Origin: Echinarachnius parma
Lineage: Eukaryota > Echinodermata > Echinoidea > Clypeasteroida > Echinarachniidae
Direction of reading: 5' to 3'
Assembly: GCA_037951105.1 (NCBI GenBank)
Contig: JBAMJV010007155.1
Coordinates: 1 to 64,000 of the forward strand
DNA: 64,000 nucleotides
Position 1 is the stretch's first letter. The number at the start of each line of letters is the position of its first letter. The notes below the pieces were generated by a model that was not told the origin of the DNA, ran no database searches, and saw only the letters and a list, made by a program, of their open reading frames with translations. The translations under genes and the position numbers were made by a program. Positions 22,274-33,149 of this stretch are shown in pieces.

Positions 22274-22556
22274 TATCCACCAGGCAAGGCGAAATGTGAA
22301 CTTGGTAATTATACAACGGACAGTGACTGGCAAACTATTCGTTGTAATGCCACACTAGGGAGTGACGGTGGTCTGGTGTGCCATCAGAACTCGAAACGGC
22401 TTCCTACCAACGGTGATATGACAAATGACGGTCGTTCTGTTTCTGCTGTTTACTACTGGATCCATCCCAAGTTACCAGTCAAATGTTGCAACTTAGAGCA
22501 ACACTTGTCAACTTCCCTGGAATCTTGTGATGACATCACTTTCCATCCTGTTACAG
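22274..22556 (+). pseudogene. Duplicated cysteine-rich half-exon inside intron 1 of gene B
   Basis: An 878-bp-shifted copy of 21,396-21,753. It lacks the signal peptide and Ig-like part, a 6-bp piece near GGCGCGGG, and an in-frame 69-bp block just before the donor (source 21,678-21,746). The frame remains open and the donor ACAG|GTGTGT is intact. CCACCAG at its start could serve as an acceptor. Differences from the source include Ile to Ser, Ile to Thr and Ala to Val. It could be a dead copy or a newly usable alternative exon. RNA is needed to tell. Confidence 0.7.
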
Positions 22557-22862
22557 GTGTGTACTATAGTAGTGGATTTATTAGTTTGTTACAAACTGCC
22601 CCTTTATACGAGGAAAATAATATATAAACAATATACAAAACAACACCCAACAGACCCTTTTGCTCCTCCCTGTTTTTTTTGCTACGGAATACTTACAGCT
22701 CTCTTTAAGGAACTACAGCGTCTAGATGTCCTAATTTTGACAATTAGGCTCTCTATAAGTAATCTTTTCCTCAAGAAAAAGAATTTGGCAGTCATTTCCC
22801 ATGAAATCGGTCAATTTTGGGGTAATAAGTAAATGACTAATTGTCCTGGGAACGCCCCTTTT

Positions 22863-23336
22863 CAATCAATCCCACACCTTCTCTAGCTACACTACTGCTT
22901 GTTTGACTTATTCGATGTATCAAATTCATTTCTAAATACTTGTATTAGAATAATGTGTGATAATTGGTATTGTTCAATTTTTCTATTCCTGTAAACATAG
23001 CTATATTAACTCACTTTCCATCGCCCTGTGTATGTTATCAAAAAAAAGTATCTGTTATTTACATTATTTATCAGTCCCACAATAGTAAGCATACATGATC
23101 TAAACAAAATCCCAAATGAAAAATCAATAATCTCATACGCATGCACTGAAGGTTAACCGAATGCATTTACTGATTTGTTCTCTCCCCCCCCCCCTTTTCA
23201 TGTCGACTCTCCACCTGCCCCCTCTCCTCCCTTCCCTGCCTACCCCTCACCTTATCTCTTTCCCCTCTTGTTTTCCCTCCTACCCCCTCCGATCTATCGT
23301 TTCCCCGTTTCTCATTGAATCCTATGTTCGCTAAAG
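22863..23336. promoter_or_regulatory. Intron with a long polypyrimidine tract before the juxtamembrane exon
   Basis: From about 23,176 to 23,310 the plus strand is almost pure C/T, including an 11-C run, an exaggerated polypyrimidine tract just ahead of the acceptor CGCTAAAG at 23,336. It may help splicing, and its mirror-like composition could form triplex DNA. The rest of the stretch is unremarkable. Confidence 0.5.
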
Positions 23337-23401
23337 GTAATGAACGGAGTAACGACCAGAGCTTTCGTACTACTACAATATATGTGGGCATTTTTGGTGG
23401 G
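23337..23401 (+). CDS. Juxtamembrane exon of gene B
   Basis: A 65-nt exon, phase 1 in and phase 0 out, with a consensus donor GGG|GTAAGT. The incoming phase matches the end of the Ig exon, and the outgoing phase matches the next exon. It encodes a short polar stalk (NERSNDQSFRTTT) and the first residues of a membrane helix (IYVGIFGG). The upstream acceptor has a weak last base (AAAG|G), but the long pyrimidine tract compensates. Confidence 0.7.
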
Positions 23402-23877
23402 GTAAGTTGGTTGCAATGCCTGTTATGTATAGATTGATAAATTCTGAAAGCATAGAACTATTCCTTCCCAACAGTTAATATTCAAATTTACTCTCCAATA
23501 ACTTCATTTTCCATTGAACTTAAAGTATTCTTTTGTACCATTTGATTTTGTTAGACAGTTGGATTGTAAAAAGAAATCGTTTCTAGCTCAGAATTATTAT
23601 GTTAAGATGTCATAACCTTGTTGGTATTGTAATTTCCAATTAATGTATTCTGTATATACAATTATAATGCAGGCTACTTTGAAGTACTATTAGACCAGAA
23701 TTCAGAAATGATATATTGTTATTCAAAGCGGCTACTATTCGGACACCATAATGCATCTACATAATCACGTCGTAATGTTTAGAGGTACAATTCTACAATA
23801 GAATAATTATGTATCAGTATCGTGAGCTATCATGAGTGTTTCCCGTAATCATCTGAAATCATTGTATTTTTCTACAG

Positions 23878-25150
23878 CTCTTTATCCTTGTCATTTTGGG
23901 CTTCCTCGTCCAGGTGCGTCGATCCGGTTTTGATATTGGGGGGGCGCAATTTGAAGAAATTTTCCCGAGTGACCACTGAGAGGGCTAAAAGCCCCACATT
24001 AGCATGCCCGGAAGTTTTATTATGCGCTCATTGAAAGTGTCTTGATGGCTCGAAGACCTGATTTGGGGGGCACCCACATTTGGGGACAATAATTGGGGTC
24101 CAGGGGGCGGAGCCCCCGGAAGCTTTTAGATTTCAGACATTTGCAACTCCTATCATGGGTGTAAAAATTGTACCTATACTCGTAACGTATTTTTAAAGGG
24201 CATAGCGAGGAAAGATTGAGCCTTGCATGAGATGGATCGACGTGATCCTGTATTACTATAGAGCCATCGATATAGTCTCGGGCATTGGGCTCCTATGAAA
24301 CTAAGCAAGGGCGTTAACAACTTCTCAAAACTGGAGGGGAGACATTGCGAGGAAGCGAAGCGACCGAGCGGGGGAGGGTGTGGGAGGGGGTGTCCACCTC
24401 CCACAGTAGGGAGCTTTTGTATTTTGGGGTGTGAAATTGTGCGATTTGGTGCACACCTGAGACAGAAATTTCACGTTATATGAAGTATATAAGTATGGAA
24501 CCAAACATACATAATGACAAAGGGAGGGGGACAATCTTCACCACTTTCAAATGTGGGGGGACATGATAATATTCAAATATGATTTGCGTTCAGCGCATAT
24601 GGACCGAATTGACTGAAAGATATATTTCAGATTATTTTATTTTCTGTGACGGGGGGCTATCTATAGATGAGGGTTTAATTAACTTCGTGTGAGGTGTGCG
24701 TATGAGAAATTACACTGCCCGCAACACATGTGAGTTCCCGCAACCCAAATGAAACTTGCAATATGAGAAACTGTATGCGCGCGAAGCGCGCGGCAAAAAA
24801 GAGATTTACAGTCCTTTTCAAACTAGAAAACGGCTATTTTGAAGATTAATTATTGATAAATGTGTCTATCCCCTCTTTGGCATTATATCACTTGATTTTT
24901 TCTTCCTCATTTTCGGAATTATTGGGGGGGGCGAAATGATATGTTCGCCCCCCCCCAATATTTTCATTGGGGGGGGGGGGGGGCGACCGCCCCCCCTGCC
25001 CCCCCCCCCCCCCCCCCCAGGATCGACGCCCCTGTCCTCGTCTATGTCATATTGAATCACGTGACCAGACGCAAGGAAGAAATAGCAACGATGAGATTCA
25101 GGGAACAGCCCGCGATGGATCAACATGTTGCAGTCATTGCAGACGACCCA
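23878..25150 (+). pseudogene. Transmembrane/tail exon of gene B, split by a transposon
   Basis: The part at 23,878-23,910 (after TTTCTACAG) encodes LFILVILGFLV, completing the helix begun by the previous exon. The matching continuation lies 1.1 kb away at 25,043-25,150 and encodes the end of the helix, a basic stop-transfer (HVTRRKEE) and a polar tail (MDQHVAVIADDP). A hAT-like element with an 8-bp target duplication separates them exactly within the codons. The exon aligns with 7,859-8,044. Right after the tail, a non-LTR element cuts off the remainder. This copy probably cannot make the normal receptor unless the insert is spliced out, and that splice would shift the frame by one base. Confidence 0.75.
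23911..25034. mobile_element. Non-autonomous hAT-like element inserted in a coding exon
   Basis: Termini CAGGTGCGTCGATCC and GGATCGACGCCCCTG are inverse with one mismatch and are flanked by a perfect 8-bp duplication TCCTCGTC (23,903-23,910 and 25,035-25,042). CAG-type ends plus an 8-bp duplication are the hAT hallmark. The 1,124 bp hold no transposase, but several G-rich runs and a run of 20 C at 24,999-25,018. The left terminus happens to read CAG|GTGCGT, a fair 5' splice site, and the right end reads poly(C)-CAG|G, a fair 3' splice site. Confidence 0.85.
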
Positions 25151-25736
25151 TTATATTATTATTTCATTTCAAAGACTTTATTTCTGCAATCAAACAAATC
25201 AGTTATACAACAAATATGGATAATTATATAAAACATAAGGTATGCAATCAATATACAAAATATAGAAACAAATGTATAATACATGAGTAAGAGTAAATTT
25301 ATACGTTGGGCCATTGCGTGTATAAAGAAAGAAAGCAGAAGGTCGCCGTTATAAGCAAAAGCTTGAGCAGACGGTCAACCGAGCTAAGATAAAAATGAGT
25401 TGTGAAATATTGGCTAAGTAACAAGAAGAGGGGGCCATGATACTCAAATGATATATATTACAATTAAATGTGAATATAAACAGTTGGATTCAATATAAAT
25501 AATTATAGAGCATATGAATCTCATCTTTATAAGGCTACTAATTATACGTTAATGACAGAGATAAGAGAGAAACTAAACAAAAACAAGGGTGCGAGTGGTG
25601 CGTGTGTGTGCAAGTGCAAGTGTCCTCATGCGCCAAAATGTTGAATCATCAGTATTACTATGTAACGTCAGACCAAAATTTAATGTAGTTTCTAAAGTTT
25701 TACAAAGAACGCTTTTATTTTTTTAATCTTTATACA

Positions 25737-26567
25737 TTATATTGTGAAATAATGTGTTTTTTTTAGTGTAGCTTTAAATGAATAGAGAGATGTACACTGT
25801 TTAATATGTCTAGGGAGTGCATTCCAAATGTCTGGACCATGATATCTTATGGACTTATGCGCTAACAAAGTTTTAGGATTGTGTAAATGAAAATCAGTAC
25901 AATTACGCGTTGGGTATGAGTGAACATGGGAATTAGGAATAAATACGTCATGAAAAAGAGGAAGTGAATTTTGTGTGTATTTAAACATACAGATTGCTGT
26001 TTGATATAAGTGCAAATCACTCACTTTTAAAATGTTTAATCTATAAAATAACGGATTTGTATGAGCTAAGTAATTAGAATGAGTACAAATCCTAAGTGCT
26101 CTTTTTTGCAAGAGAAAAATTATATTAATCTTAGTTATACTACAGTTCCCCCAAACTACATTACAGTATGTAAAATAAGGTAACACTAATGCATTATATA
26201 ATGTATAAAGTATTTTCTCGGGTACAAGGTCCCTCATTTTACCAATTACCCCAACTGCCCTTGAAATTGATGTTGTAATATTATTTACATGATTATTCCA
26301 AGTAAGCTTTGAATCCAAAGTTATACCGAAAATTTTTGTCGATTTCCTTTCAACTATAGAAATATCATCATTAACAATGTTTATAACCTGATCAAAGTGT
26401 GTTTGGGAAGCACAAAAATGTATAAAACATGTTTTATCTAAATTAAGGGACAATTTATTGCATTTAAACCATGTTGAGATTTTAACTAATTCATTATTGA
26501 GAGTATAAATTAGAGTATTCAAGCATTTATGAGAACACAATATGTTAGTGTCATCTGCGAAAAGCAC
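25737..26567 (-). pseudogene. Reverse transcriptase C-terminal part
   Basis: Opens with the RT catalytic box FADDTNIL, followed by the LNLDKTCFIHF region, the thumb-like FGITLDSKLTWNNHV motif, and the tail signature typical of these LINEs (YHGPDIWNALP near the end). The frame is open for 276 codons but is out of register with the upstream RT segment because of a frameshift at about 26,565. Confidence 0.85.
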
Positions 26568-26990
26568 GTAAGTAAAAGTGGTGATGACTTTACTATGTCA
26601 TTAATATAAATAAGAAAGAGAAGGGGGCCTAAAATTGATCCTTGTGGAACACCACATAACACATTTAAGTTAGGGGAATTTACTGACTGAAATGAAAAAA
26701 ATTGCTTTCGATTAACTAAATAATTCTTAAACCATTTTAAGGCTGTGCCTCGTATACCATAATGAGTAAGTTTTTGCAACAAAATGTCATGATTCATGGT
26801 GTCAAAAGCTTTTGACAGGTCCATAAATACCCCAATTATATGTTCCCTTATTATTAAGTGTTTGAGTTATTTTATCACAAGATTGTATCAAAGCATAATC
26901 AGTAGAAAACCCTTTTCGAAATCCGAACTGATACCCCTTTTCACTTTGCTCAGTGATTTTTAAATAATTGGGTAAACCAATGAATACAGG
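26519..26990 (-). pseudogene. Reverse transcriptase N-terminal part, frameshifted
   Basis: Contains the RT motifs LSKAFDTMNHDILL, LVNRKQFFSF and the box GVPQGSILGPLLFLIYINDI. A second one-base shift near 26,830 separates it from the QFGFRKGFST motif upstream. With two frameshifts and no endonuclease domain the copy is dead. Confidence 0.85.
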
Positions 26991-28168
26991 ATATTAATAC
27001 CCTGTGTTGGTCGAATGCATGTAGCAAAAGACAGTTTTGCCCAACTGTTACACAATCCTCATTTACCCAGTAAAGTTTACCCAATATTTTAAAGAGTGTA
27101 CATGTTGTACTTCATTTTAACCATGCTTACTTATATCTTGCAATTGCAATTAATCATATTTTATTGTGATCATTCTGTCTATGTATTCATGTATGGTCTT
27201 GAATGAACCTTTGAAAGGTAAGACCACATCCTTTCTCTTGTATCATATCCCATTTGTTGACATGTTTATATAATAGTTAAAACAAAATGTATTCATTTTG
27301 TTAAAAAGAGACAAAATACTTCTTGCTTTTGTTTTGCTCTGTAATTAATATAAGATTTCTCGGTAAATTTCGTAAGTTGGCCACACGAATTCATTTTGTG
27401 TGCATTCAATTTTGCCGGTTTTGTCACCGCAGCTGTATTTTATTATAAAAACACTTTTACAATTTTAATTTATATAACGATCATTCGAAAACAGTTTGTT
27501 GGCATTCAAATTTAAAACGTGTTTTTATTTCGTAAAATTTTCATTCAATTTAAAGCAGGAAAATGTTCGAAAAAATTCCGAGTAATACCGCTTCCCGTCA
27601 TACCCGTGAGTTCCGTTGGCGAAATTGAATGCTAAATGCGTGCTTTTTTAGATTGAATGCTATACGTGCTATATCACTTGAGCGAATAAATAAATATAAT
27701 GAAGGAAATACAGTTTCGAACGACAGTTTTATACGCCTTCAGCTTATAATTCCGCGAATTTGAATGAGCCGCATATCAATACCAATGAAAAGATTACGAA
27801 ATTTGCCGATAAAACCTATATTACACAGAGTGAATGTCGTCTTTGGAATTCATCATTTGTGTGTGTAAATAAGATTGCATGTATGCGTTTGTGTTTATCC
27901 CTTTTTATGACATTTAGTGCCTTTCAAAACTTTGTTCAAGATTAAATGCAACTTGAAACAGATATGTGAATTTCTGTCAATTCATCAACGCTGGTAATCA
28001 ATCTTAGCGAAAACATGAATTTGCTTTATTCTAAAAGCATTCTAAATGTAAACAAAATTGGATGAATCCTTCACATTCAAATCAATGATTGCATAGTGTA
28101 GTATTTATTGCACCTGATTATGCCATGAGAATTCTAAAACTGTCTGTAAATATTTGCTCAGATTTCAG
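26991..28168. other. Probable intron before exon E2
   Basis: AT-rich, no exon supported. If gene B is still transcribed, this is intron between the damaged membrane exon and the C-terminal exon. Confidence 0.4.
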
Positions 28169-28277
28169 TATTGGCCTTGGTCCAGACCACTATGATTTGC
28201 AGTACACCCAGGAATTCTTTACACAAATAGAATCACAGACCATGAATTTAGTTATCGTCACTTTTGGAACAGTCTAA
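28169..28277 (+). CDS. C-terminal exon, FG(F/L)GPD family, copy E2 (gene B)
   Basis: After GATTTCAG the phase-2 frame starts IGLGPDHYDLQYTQ and runs to TAA at 28,275. The core GLGPD-HY matches E1 and E3, with one residue (Gln) absent between D and H. The 109-nt exon (1 + 36 codons) has a different, longer end than E1. It sits in the position expected for the cytoplasmic terminus of gene B. An alternative acceptor CTCAG lies 8 bp upstream. Confidence 0.5.
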
Positions 28278-28289
28278 CAAAAGAAAATC

Positions 28290-28510
28290 TGCAGTCTACA
28301 TGTTGAGCGAAAAATTACATATTCTAATTGTATATTATCAGAGATTAACATTTGCTTGAACAAAACACGTTCAGAAACGTCTGATGTATCTAAAAATAAA
28401 ATCATTGAACAAAAGTTATTAAACTCAAGTCGCGGGCATTAACTTTCATGCGCGATAATAATTACATGACATTGGATATTTATAACAACTACACATTTTT
28501 GAAAACACAC
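28290..28510 (+). repeat. Cluster-specific duplicated segment, copy 2
   Basis: Starts CTGCAGTCTACATGT and carries CAGAAACGTCTGA and CAAGTCGCGGGC. It aligns with 29,197-29,415 over its whole length and with 1,003-1,135 in part. It follows exon E2 directly, consistent with 3' UTR or downstream flank duplicated with the gene. Confidence 0.75.
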
Positions 28511-29196
28511 CCAAGTGTCTTTAAGTTAATTTCTCTTTTGGCCGTTTGTTTTAGGAAACAAATAGATTTATGGTCATTATTTACGATGTCTGAATCTAAT
28601 TGATGAAAAGAGAAAAGAAAAGATAAATTACCTCGGTGATCCAGCCCACATAATTTTCCTAAAAATTATTTCTTATCATTTGGGTTTGTGCCAAGTGTAT
28701 CTGTAGACTAGTAGGAGCATCGAAATGGGTTTCTGTGAACGAAAGCGATTCTCGCGGAAGCCCAATTTTCTTTGCTCATTATCATTCATTAATTAAGAAA
28801 AATCCCACGCAGTAACTTCCAATCTTGCGGTTTTGTTGATATGGCTGGTGATTACCACATATAATATACCCACAAACAAGCAAACATATAGGGTCTTTAC
28901 ACAAATAGTGTTAGCGCACTTCATCAATTTCCCTTTGTCACTATTGCAATCGATTGAATCAAACATGGGGAATTTCATTAAAATATTGAAAGGGATATGT
29001 AAACAAATCTAGATGCAACTAAAGTACTAATAAAGCAAGAGGTCCCAATAAGGGAATCAATTAGATACAGGTTAATGTCCAGTATTAGCTCACCACATTC
29101 ATTTTGTACATCACAATAAGAAATATACAAAATACAACAAATTATAATAATAAAGTCTCACAAATGTGGCACGCTGGTGCGCGGAAACGAATGAAA
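28511..29196. other. Spacer between duplicated segments
   Basis: No gene. Positions 28,521-28,560 loosely match 1,155-1,195 (GTTTTAGGAAACAAAT-like), extending the similarity between the two duplicated 3' flanks. Confidence 0.35.
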
Positions 29197-29415
29197 TCTG
29201 CAGTCTGCATGTGGACCAAAATAACTGTATTATAATTGCACGTTACCAGAGATCATTTGTCTGAACAAAACACGATCAGAAACGTCTGATATATCTCCAA
29301 AGAAAATCATTGAAATAAAGTTACTAAACTCAAGTCGCGGGCGTTGACTTTCATGCGCGATACTAATTATATGAAATTTGATATTTTTAACTAAGTACAC
29401 ATTTTTGACAACATA
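29197..29415 (+). repeat. Cluster-specific duplicated segment, copy 3
   Basis: A second, closer relative of 28,290-28,510, only 900 bp away in the same orientation, so a local tandem duplication. Its end TTTAACTAAGTACACATTTT is also found in the large array units (37,938-37,960). Confidence 0.75.
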
Positions 29416-29483
29416 CATCAAAATCATGCCATTTAATTGATTATTTCATTGAAATGGGTTCATTGGAATTATCCCCAATGACT

Positions 29484-29545
29484 GTTTTTGTAGCTCATAT
29501 AATCGGAAACTGCAGCAGTCCGGAGGTCTCGGGTTCGATTCTTGC
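29484..29545 (+). repeat. tRNA-like fragment with B box
   Basis: TGTAGCTCATATAATCGG followed by GGTCTCGGGTTCGATTCTTGCC resembles the A and B boxes of a tRNA-derived promoter. The same GGTCTCGGGTTC core appears in the array units (36,605, 40,405, 53,490, 58,758). No cloverleaf closes. Confidence 0.4.
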
Positions 29546-29660
29546 CAAATTCCAATTTTGCTTTGCTCATATTATTTTATTACATATCAATAACACGAAA
29601 GTGTGTATATTACATGTACATACATTTAAACAAGGGGAAAAAATAAACTTAAATTCCTGG

Positions 29661-29721
29661 CACAGGCAAAGAAAAGCGAACCCGAGACCCTCTGACCGCT
29701 GACATTGAGCCACAAAGACCC
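29661..29721 (-). repeat. tRNA-derived SINE head
   Basis: Read on the minus strand it gives GTGGCTCAATG (A-box-like) and GGTCTCGGGTTCGC (B-box-like). It matches the heads found in each array unit, but the usual middle (AAAGCACCGG) is shortened. Confidence 0.5.
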
Positions 29722-30931
29722 TTGAATGTTGATACTTCCAATGAAACGTTTTGTTCAATGCTCGTTCGGATGATTATCCAATATACCAAGTGGGAACACA
29801 GTTGAACTTTATTTTCCCGAAGATTACTGAAGAAAGGGTCAATAAAAAAGGAGGACTTGGTTGGGCATAGACGGGAATCAAGACTTAGATGTTTGAACTC
29901 AATATTGATTTATCCCAAATAATTAACCTTGTAGTAATAGTGTTAGTGCAATCTTCGAGTACATACAGTCCCAAACGTATTGTCATGTCTGCATTGCAGC
30001 CAGCACATTTTCCCATTTTACAGAACCAAAATATAGCAAGCATTATTGGGTGTAGTAAACAAATATTAAAATGAGAATAAAGGAAGAAAACTACAATTGG
30101 TGCGTTCAAAGGCGAAGGAATTGAATGTTTGTACAGAACAATTCACACATGAGTTTACTTCTCCTCTCTCTTCACCAAACCGTTCCCAAAATGGTAATAC
30201 AAATATATGGAATATAAGTTGGAGCATTAATGGGATGTCGACGCAGAGGGCTGTTTATTACATTTTATAGAGCGTAGATAGTTTCCCAACATAATGAAGG
30301 AAATACATTCTTCTACAGCAATGGGAAAGCACAGAATAAGTTATGACTTGTCTATAATTTCACTAGTCAGAAATAACCAACTCTACATGGGGTTTTCTTT
30401 ATAACTACTACCCGATGCAGGCCCGTAGCTCGGGGGAGGGGGGGGGGGGGGGGGGGTAGAATTTGGTGCATACGCATCCCACCCACCGACCCCCCCCCCC
30501 CCCCCCCCCCTCCCCTTCACATTCAGAAAAGTTCACTTTTGATTGGTCTCGGCCACCTAAACCAATGGTCACAACAGTCTTGGCGAAGACCCCCGCTTAC
30601 ACAACTATACCAGTGGTCTCGGTCATGATTGGTCTTGGCGACTACAACCTCCCCCCCCCCCCCCCCCCTCCCAGCACTACTTGTTCAGAGGTAAAAGCAA
30701 CTGAATATCATGTTTGTGTGTGTGACCTAGACATGAATTAGTAGAGCGTCAGAGCAGTAGTATTACTGTTTAAAATACGGCTGGTCATGTAGGACGCTAA
30801 TTCGTCTATTGTTAGTTCGAAACCCATAATAACGACTACATATCTTTGCTCAACAATTTTGTTTTAAATTTTAACCTAGCTGGTGAGGTTCTCTTTAACA
30901 AATCTTTTATAATCACTCCAAAACGGTAATG
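29722..30931. other. Spacer with cluster motif and G/C runs
   Basis: Holds the motif GTCGACGCAGAGGGCT at 30,237-30,252, then a run of 21 G at 30,438-30,458, 21 C at 30,490-30,510 and 18 C at 30,651-30,668. A decayed tRNA-like stretch (TTAGTAGAGCG ... GTTCGAAAC) lies at 30,738-30,825, with its relative at 4,200-4,290. No gene. Confidence 0.5.
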
Positions 30932-31131
30932 TTAAAGTTGACTCTGAGGTTGAGTTGTAATAGCGGCCTGGATCGCCTCGTTTTCAGACTGGAGCTGCGA
31001 AAGGGCGCCCTGAAAGTTGTAAAACGGATATCTCGGGGTGAACGTGGAAGGTCCGAAGTGCCCCTTTTCTGCGGACATCTGCTGAGGGCCGCCCATGGCC
31101 GCCTCGTAGCTCAGAGGGGGCGGAAGGTCAT
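30932..31131 (-). CDS. Last exon of an arrestin domain-containing gene
   Basis: Enters in phase 1 after CCCCTATGTAG, exactly matching the phase-1 end of the exon at 31,586. It encodes a proline-rich tail: DLPPPLSYEAAMGG, a block FGPSTFTPRYPFYN, and a glutamine-rich end, stopping with TAA at 30,932-30,934. LPPPLSYEA resembles the PPxY elements through which alpha-arrestins bind NEDD4-type ubiquitin ligases, but has one extra residue, so it is non-canonical. The relic at 4,397-4,586 is its duplicate. Confidence 0.7.
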
Positions 31132-31585
31132 CTACATAGGGGCGGGGACAAAATATTGTATACATTGTTTTAATTGCGAATCACGACACAATACATATGA
31201 TATACAAATTGAAGTAGTCACATGATCTAGTCTTGTTCTTTAAAGAACAATATGTACTCTGCTCTTTTGTTTTGTTGCGGGGGAGGGGGGGGGGGGGGGG
31301 GGGAGGCGTAGCGTAAGTCATCTAGATGGGAGGAGCAAAATATGATTTCTTAGCATATCAACATTAATATGTGCTATGGAATAAATAATGGACATTAATC
31401 TCTGTTCGGCTTCAGCTTCGTTTCTGTCATTTGTTTCAAAGCACACATTTCTAACGTTTACACAAGTCACTCAGAGATATGCACATGATAACTTTCCATA
31501 AACAGTTGCACTAAAGCATTGCATACTATAAGAATTAAGTCTTATATTTATCTGCATATATCCAACAAAGTGAAAAACATATTAC
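31132..31585. other. Intron of the arrestin-domain gene
   Basis: Bounded by G|GTAATATG and CTATGTAG on the minus strand. It contains a run of 19 G (31,285-31,303, plus strand). Parts are duplicated at 4.60-5.04 kb. Confidence 0.6.
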
Positions 31586-32075
31586 CTTGTCCAACGGGAG
31601 TATACACGTCAGGTTGATGTGCATAAGTATCCTGAAACAGTATGTCAGCCAGTGGCGTCTCTGGGTGGACCTGATTTGATGCAGACATCGAAGGAAGGTG
31701 TTGGGGCGGGGCAGACTGTACCGTAACAGCTGATTGAGGTGGACACGCTTGTCCATGACTTTGTGGTGGTGGTTGTGGTGGTGGTTGTGTGTGTCATTGT
31801 AGTTGACTTTGTGGTGCCGGGTAACCTTGTGGCTGACCTTGAGGTGCCGCGTAACCTTGCGGTTGACCTTGTGGCTGAACTTGAGGTGTCATGTAACCTT
31901 GTGGATGACTTTGGGGTGGAGGGGGATAATTTGCCTGTTGCTGGCCTGGGATCGGGTGAAGCGGTGTGGTGAGTCTCGGCGGAGCACGGTTGGCAGCGAA
32001 GACTGGGATCGTACCGATGTCGATTGGGAAACGCAACGCTGCATCGAACGGAGTGCCCGACACATCGGCCTCGAT
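31586..32075 (-). CDS. Arrestin C-domain end and Pro/Gln-rich linker exon, with in-frame TGA
   Basis: A 490-nt exon, phase 0 to phase 1, bounded by ATACATAG and CAAG|GTAATA. It starts IEADVSGTPFDAALRF and continues into PIDIGTIPV, the strand-plus-IGTIP signature closing the arrestin C domain, then a repetitive linker rich in Pro, Gln, Gly and Tyr (QGYAAPQGQPQGY type repeats). An in-frame TGA at 31,794-31,796 interrupts the linker. Beyond it the same composition continues (PPPQPPPQ) in frame to the donor. Either this allele makes a protein lacking its PY-like tail, or it is a recent pseudogene, or the base is an error. Confidence 0.75.
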
Positions 32076-32443
32076 CTATGTATGATAGGGAAGTGAGTAA
32101 AAGTAAAGATTATCAGTGGCGTTGCTAGGCATAACCCACAAAGGGGATCAAAATATGGGGTAACAAATTCAACGATGTCAGCTAGGAGTGACAAATATAA
32201 AACATGTTGGGGGTTCGGTTCTAATTTTGGCCCTCGTCACATGAGGGCAAGAGGTTTATACAGGGGGCAACGACACCCCGCCTTTCTACTGGGCTCTTAG
32301 CTTTTCCGTTAACTATAACATTTAAATTCTCTCCAACACGTAACTTTAATGAAAAGGCTTACGCTTTCATGACTTGACCTAGACCTTTAATTATACTATA
32401 TTAATTGCAATCACAAGATTCCGTATTAACATAATCATACTAC

Positions 32444-32622
32444 CTGAATAATATAATCCACTTTGATATTGGGACACTTTTCGTAATTGTTGGGAGGCAC
32501 CGGTGGGATCATCATCGGCCTGTCATCGCATCTAAGGGACTCCATTGGTCCACATCCGTCGAGCGTTACCATGGCAACCGCCTTGGTGACGGTATGCACG
32601 TGGATGAACCCTCCGTACATTG
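32444..32622 (-). CDS. Arrestin C-domain exon of the arrestin domain-containing gene
   Basis: A 179-nt exon, phase 1 to phase 0, ending ATTCAG|GTAGTA. It encodes a beta-strand-rich stretch ending CPNIKVDYIIQ, which joins in phase to the next exon (IEADVSG). The order PPVPPN, C-x-x-I-K-V-x-Y, and later IGTIP is diagnostic for the C-terminal arrestin fold of alpha-arrestins (ARRDC group), adaptors for receptor ubiquitination and traffic. Its acceptor (GTGTTTAG) has a poor pyrimidine tract. Exons for the N-domain were not found to the right, so they lie beyond the tandem array or are missing. Confidence 0.65.
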
Positions 32623-33149
32623 CTAAACACGTCGTTGTTTGTTTTGTGAGAAAGAAATTATACCAATAATGAATTTGATTGATCTTTTTATTGAGTAAAG
32701 TAGATTTGTAAAGAATGATAATGAATTTGATTGGCTTAAATTGAGGGGAAAAGTAATAATAATGAATATGATTTGTTTGTATTAACTGTAACGAACATAC
32801 ACATTTATATTTAATGTTGCGATGTAGAACCAATAGAAGCATGCAAAGGATTGCCCAAAAGGCTCATAATTATCGTTAACACATACATGATATAAGAATC
32901 AAGAAACGTGGAGCAACAACAGTTTAGAGAAGGAACGATCCCACAGTTTTAGGTCGCGTAGTAGACTTGGAGGTGTTTCACAAAGATATTCGGGTTTCAG
33001 TAAATTACGCACCCCCCCCCCCCCCCCCCCCCCCAGAATCCTGGCTACGGGCCTGTAAAGGAATATTTCAGCAATTTCTCAACCGATTTTGATACAATAA
33101 AGTTGTTTGTGTAGCGCCCTCTGTACCAAAATTCAATTATCACTTTAAA
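32623..33149. other. Intron/flank with a MITE scrap and C run
   Basis: A run of 23 C lies at 33,012-33,034, followed by a family B MITE fragment at about 33,051-33,147 (GCGCCCTCTGTACCAAAATT, ending CACTTTAA). No exon was identified. Confidence 0.45.

Larger units (their letters stand above)
25151..26990 (-). mobile_element. 5'-truncated non-LTR retrotransposon (CR1/Jockey-like)
   Basis: The 3' end at about 25,151-25,192 reads AATAAAGTCTTTGAAATGAAA on the minus strand, a typical LINE 3' tail. About 550 bp of 3' UTR follows the last coding frame. The upstream limit near 26,990 is set by where reverse-transcriptase similarity stops (QFGFRKGFST motif at about 26,930). Only the second half of the RT and the C-terminal region remain. 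No clear target duplication was found, which is common in the CR1 group. Confidence 0.85.

Noticed and set aside
24866..25290. Pro/Gly-rich frames on both strands
   Set aside because: Translations of G and C homopolymers in the hAT-like element. Only the 25,043-25,150 part is meaningful, as the continuation of the membrane exon.
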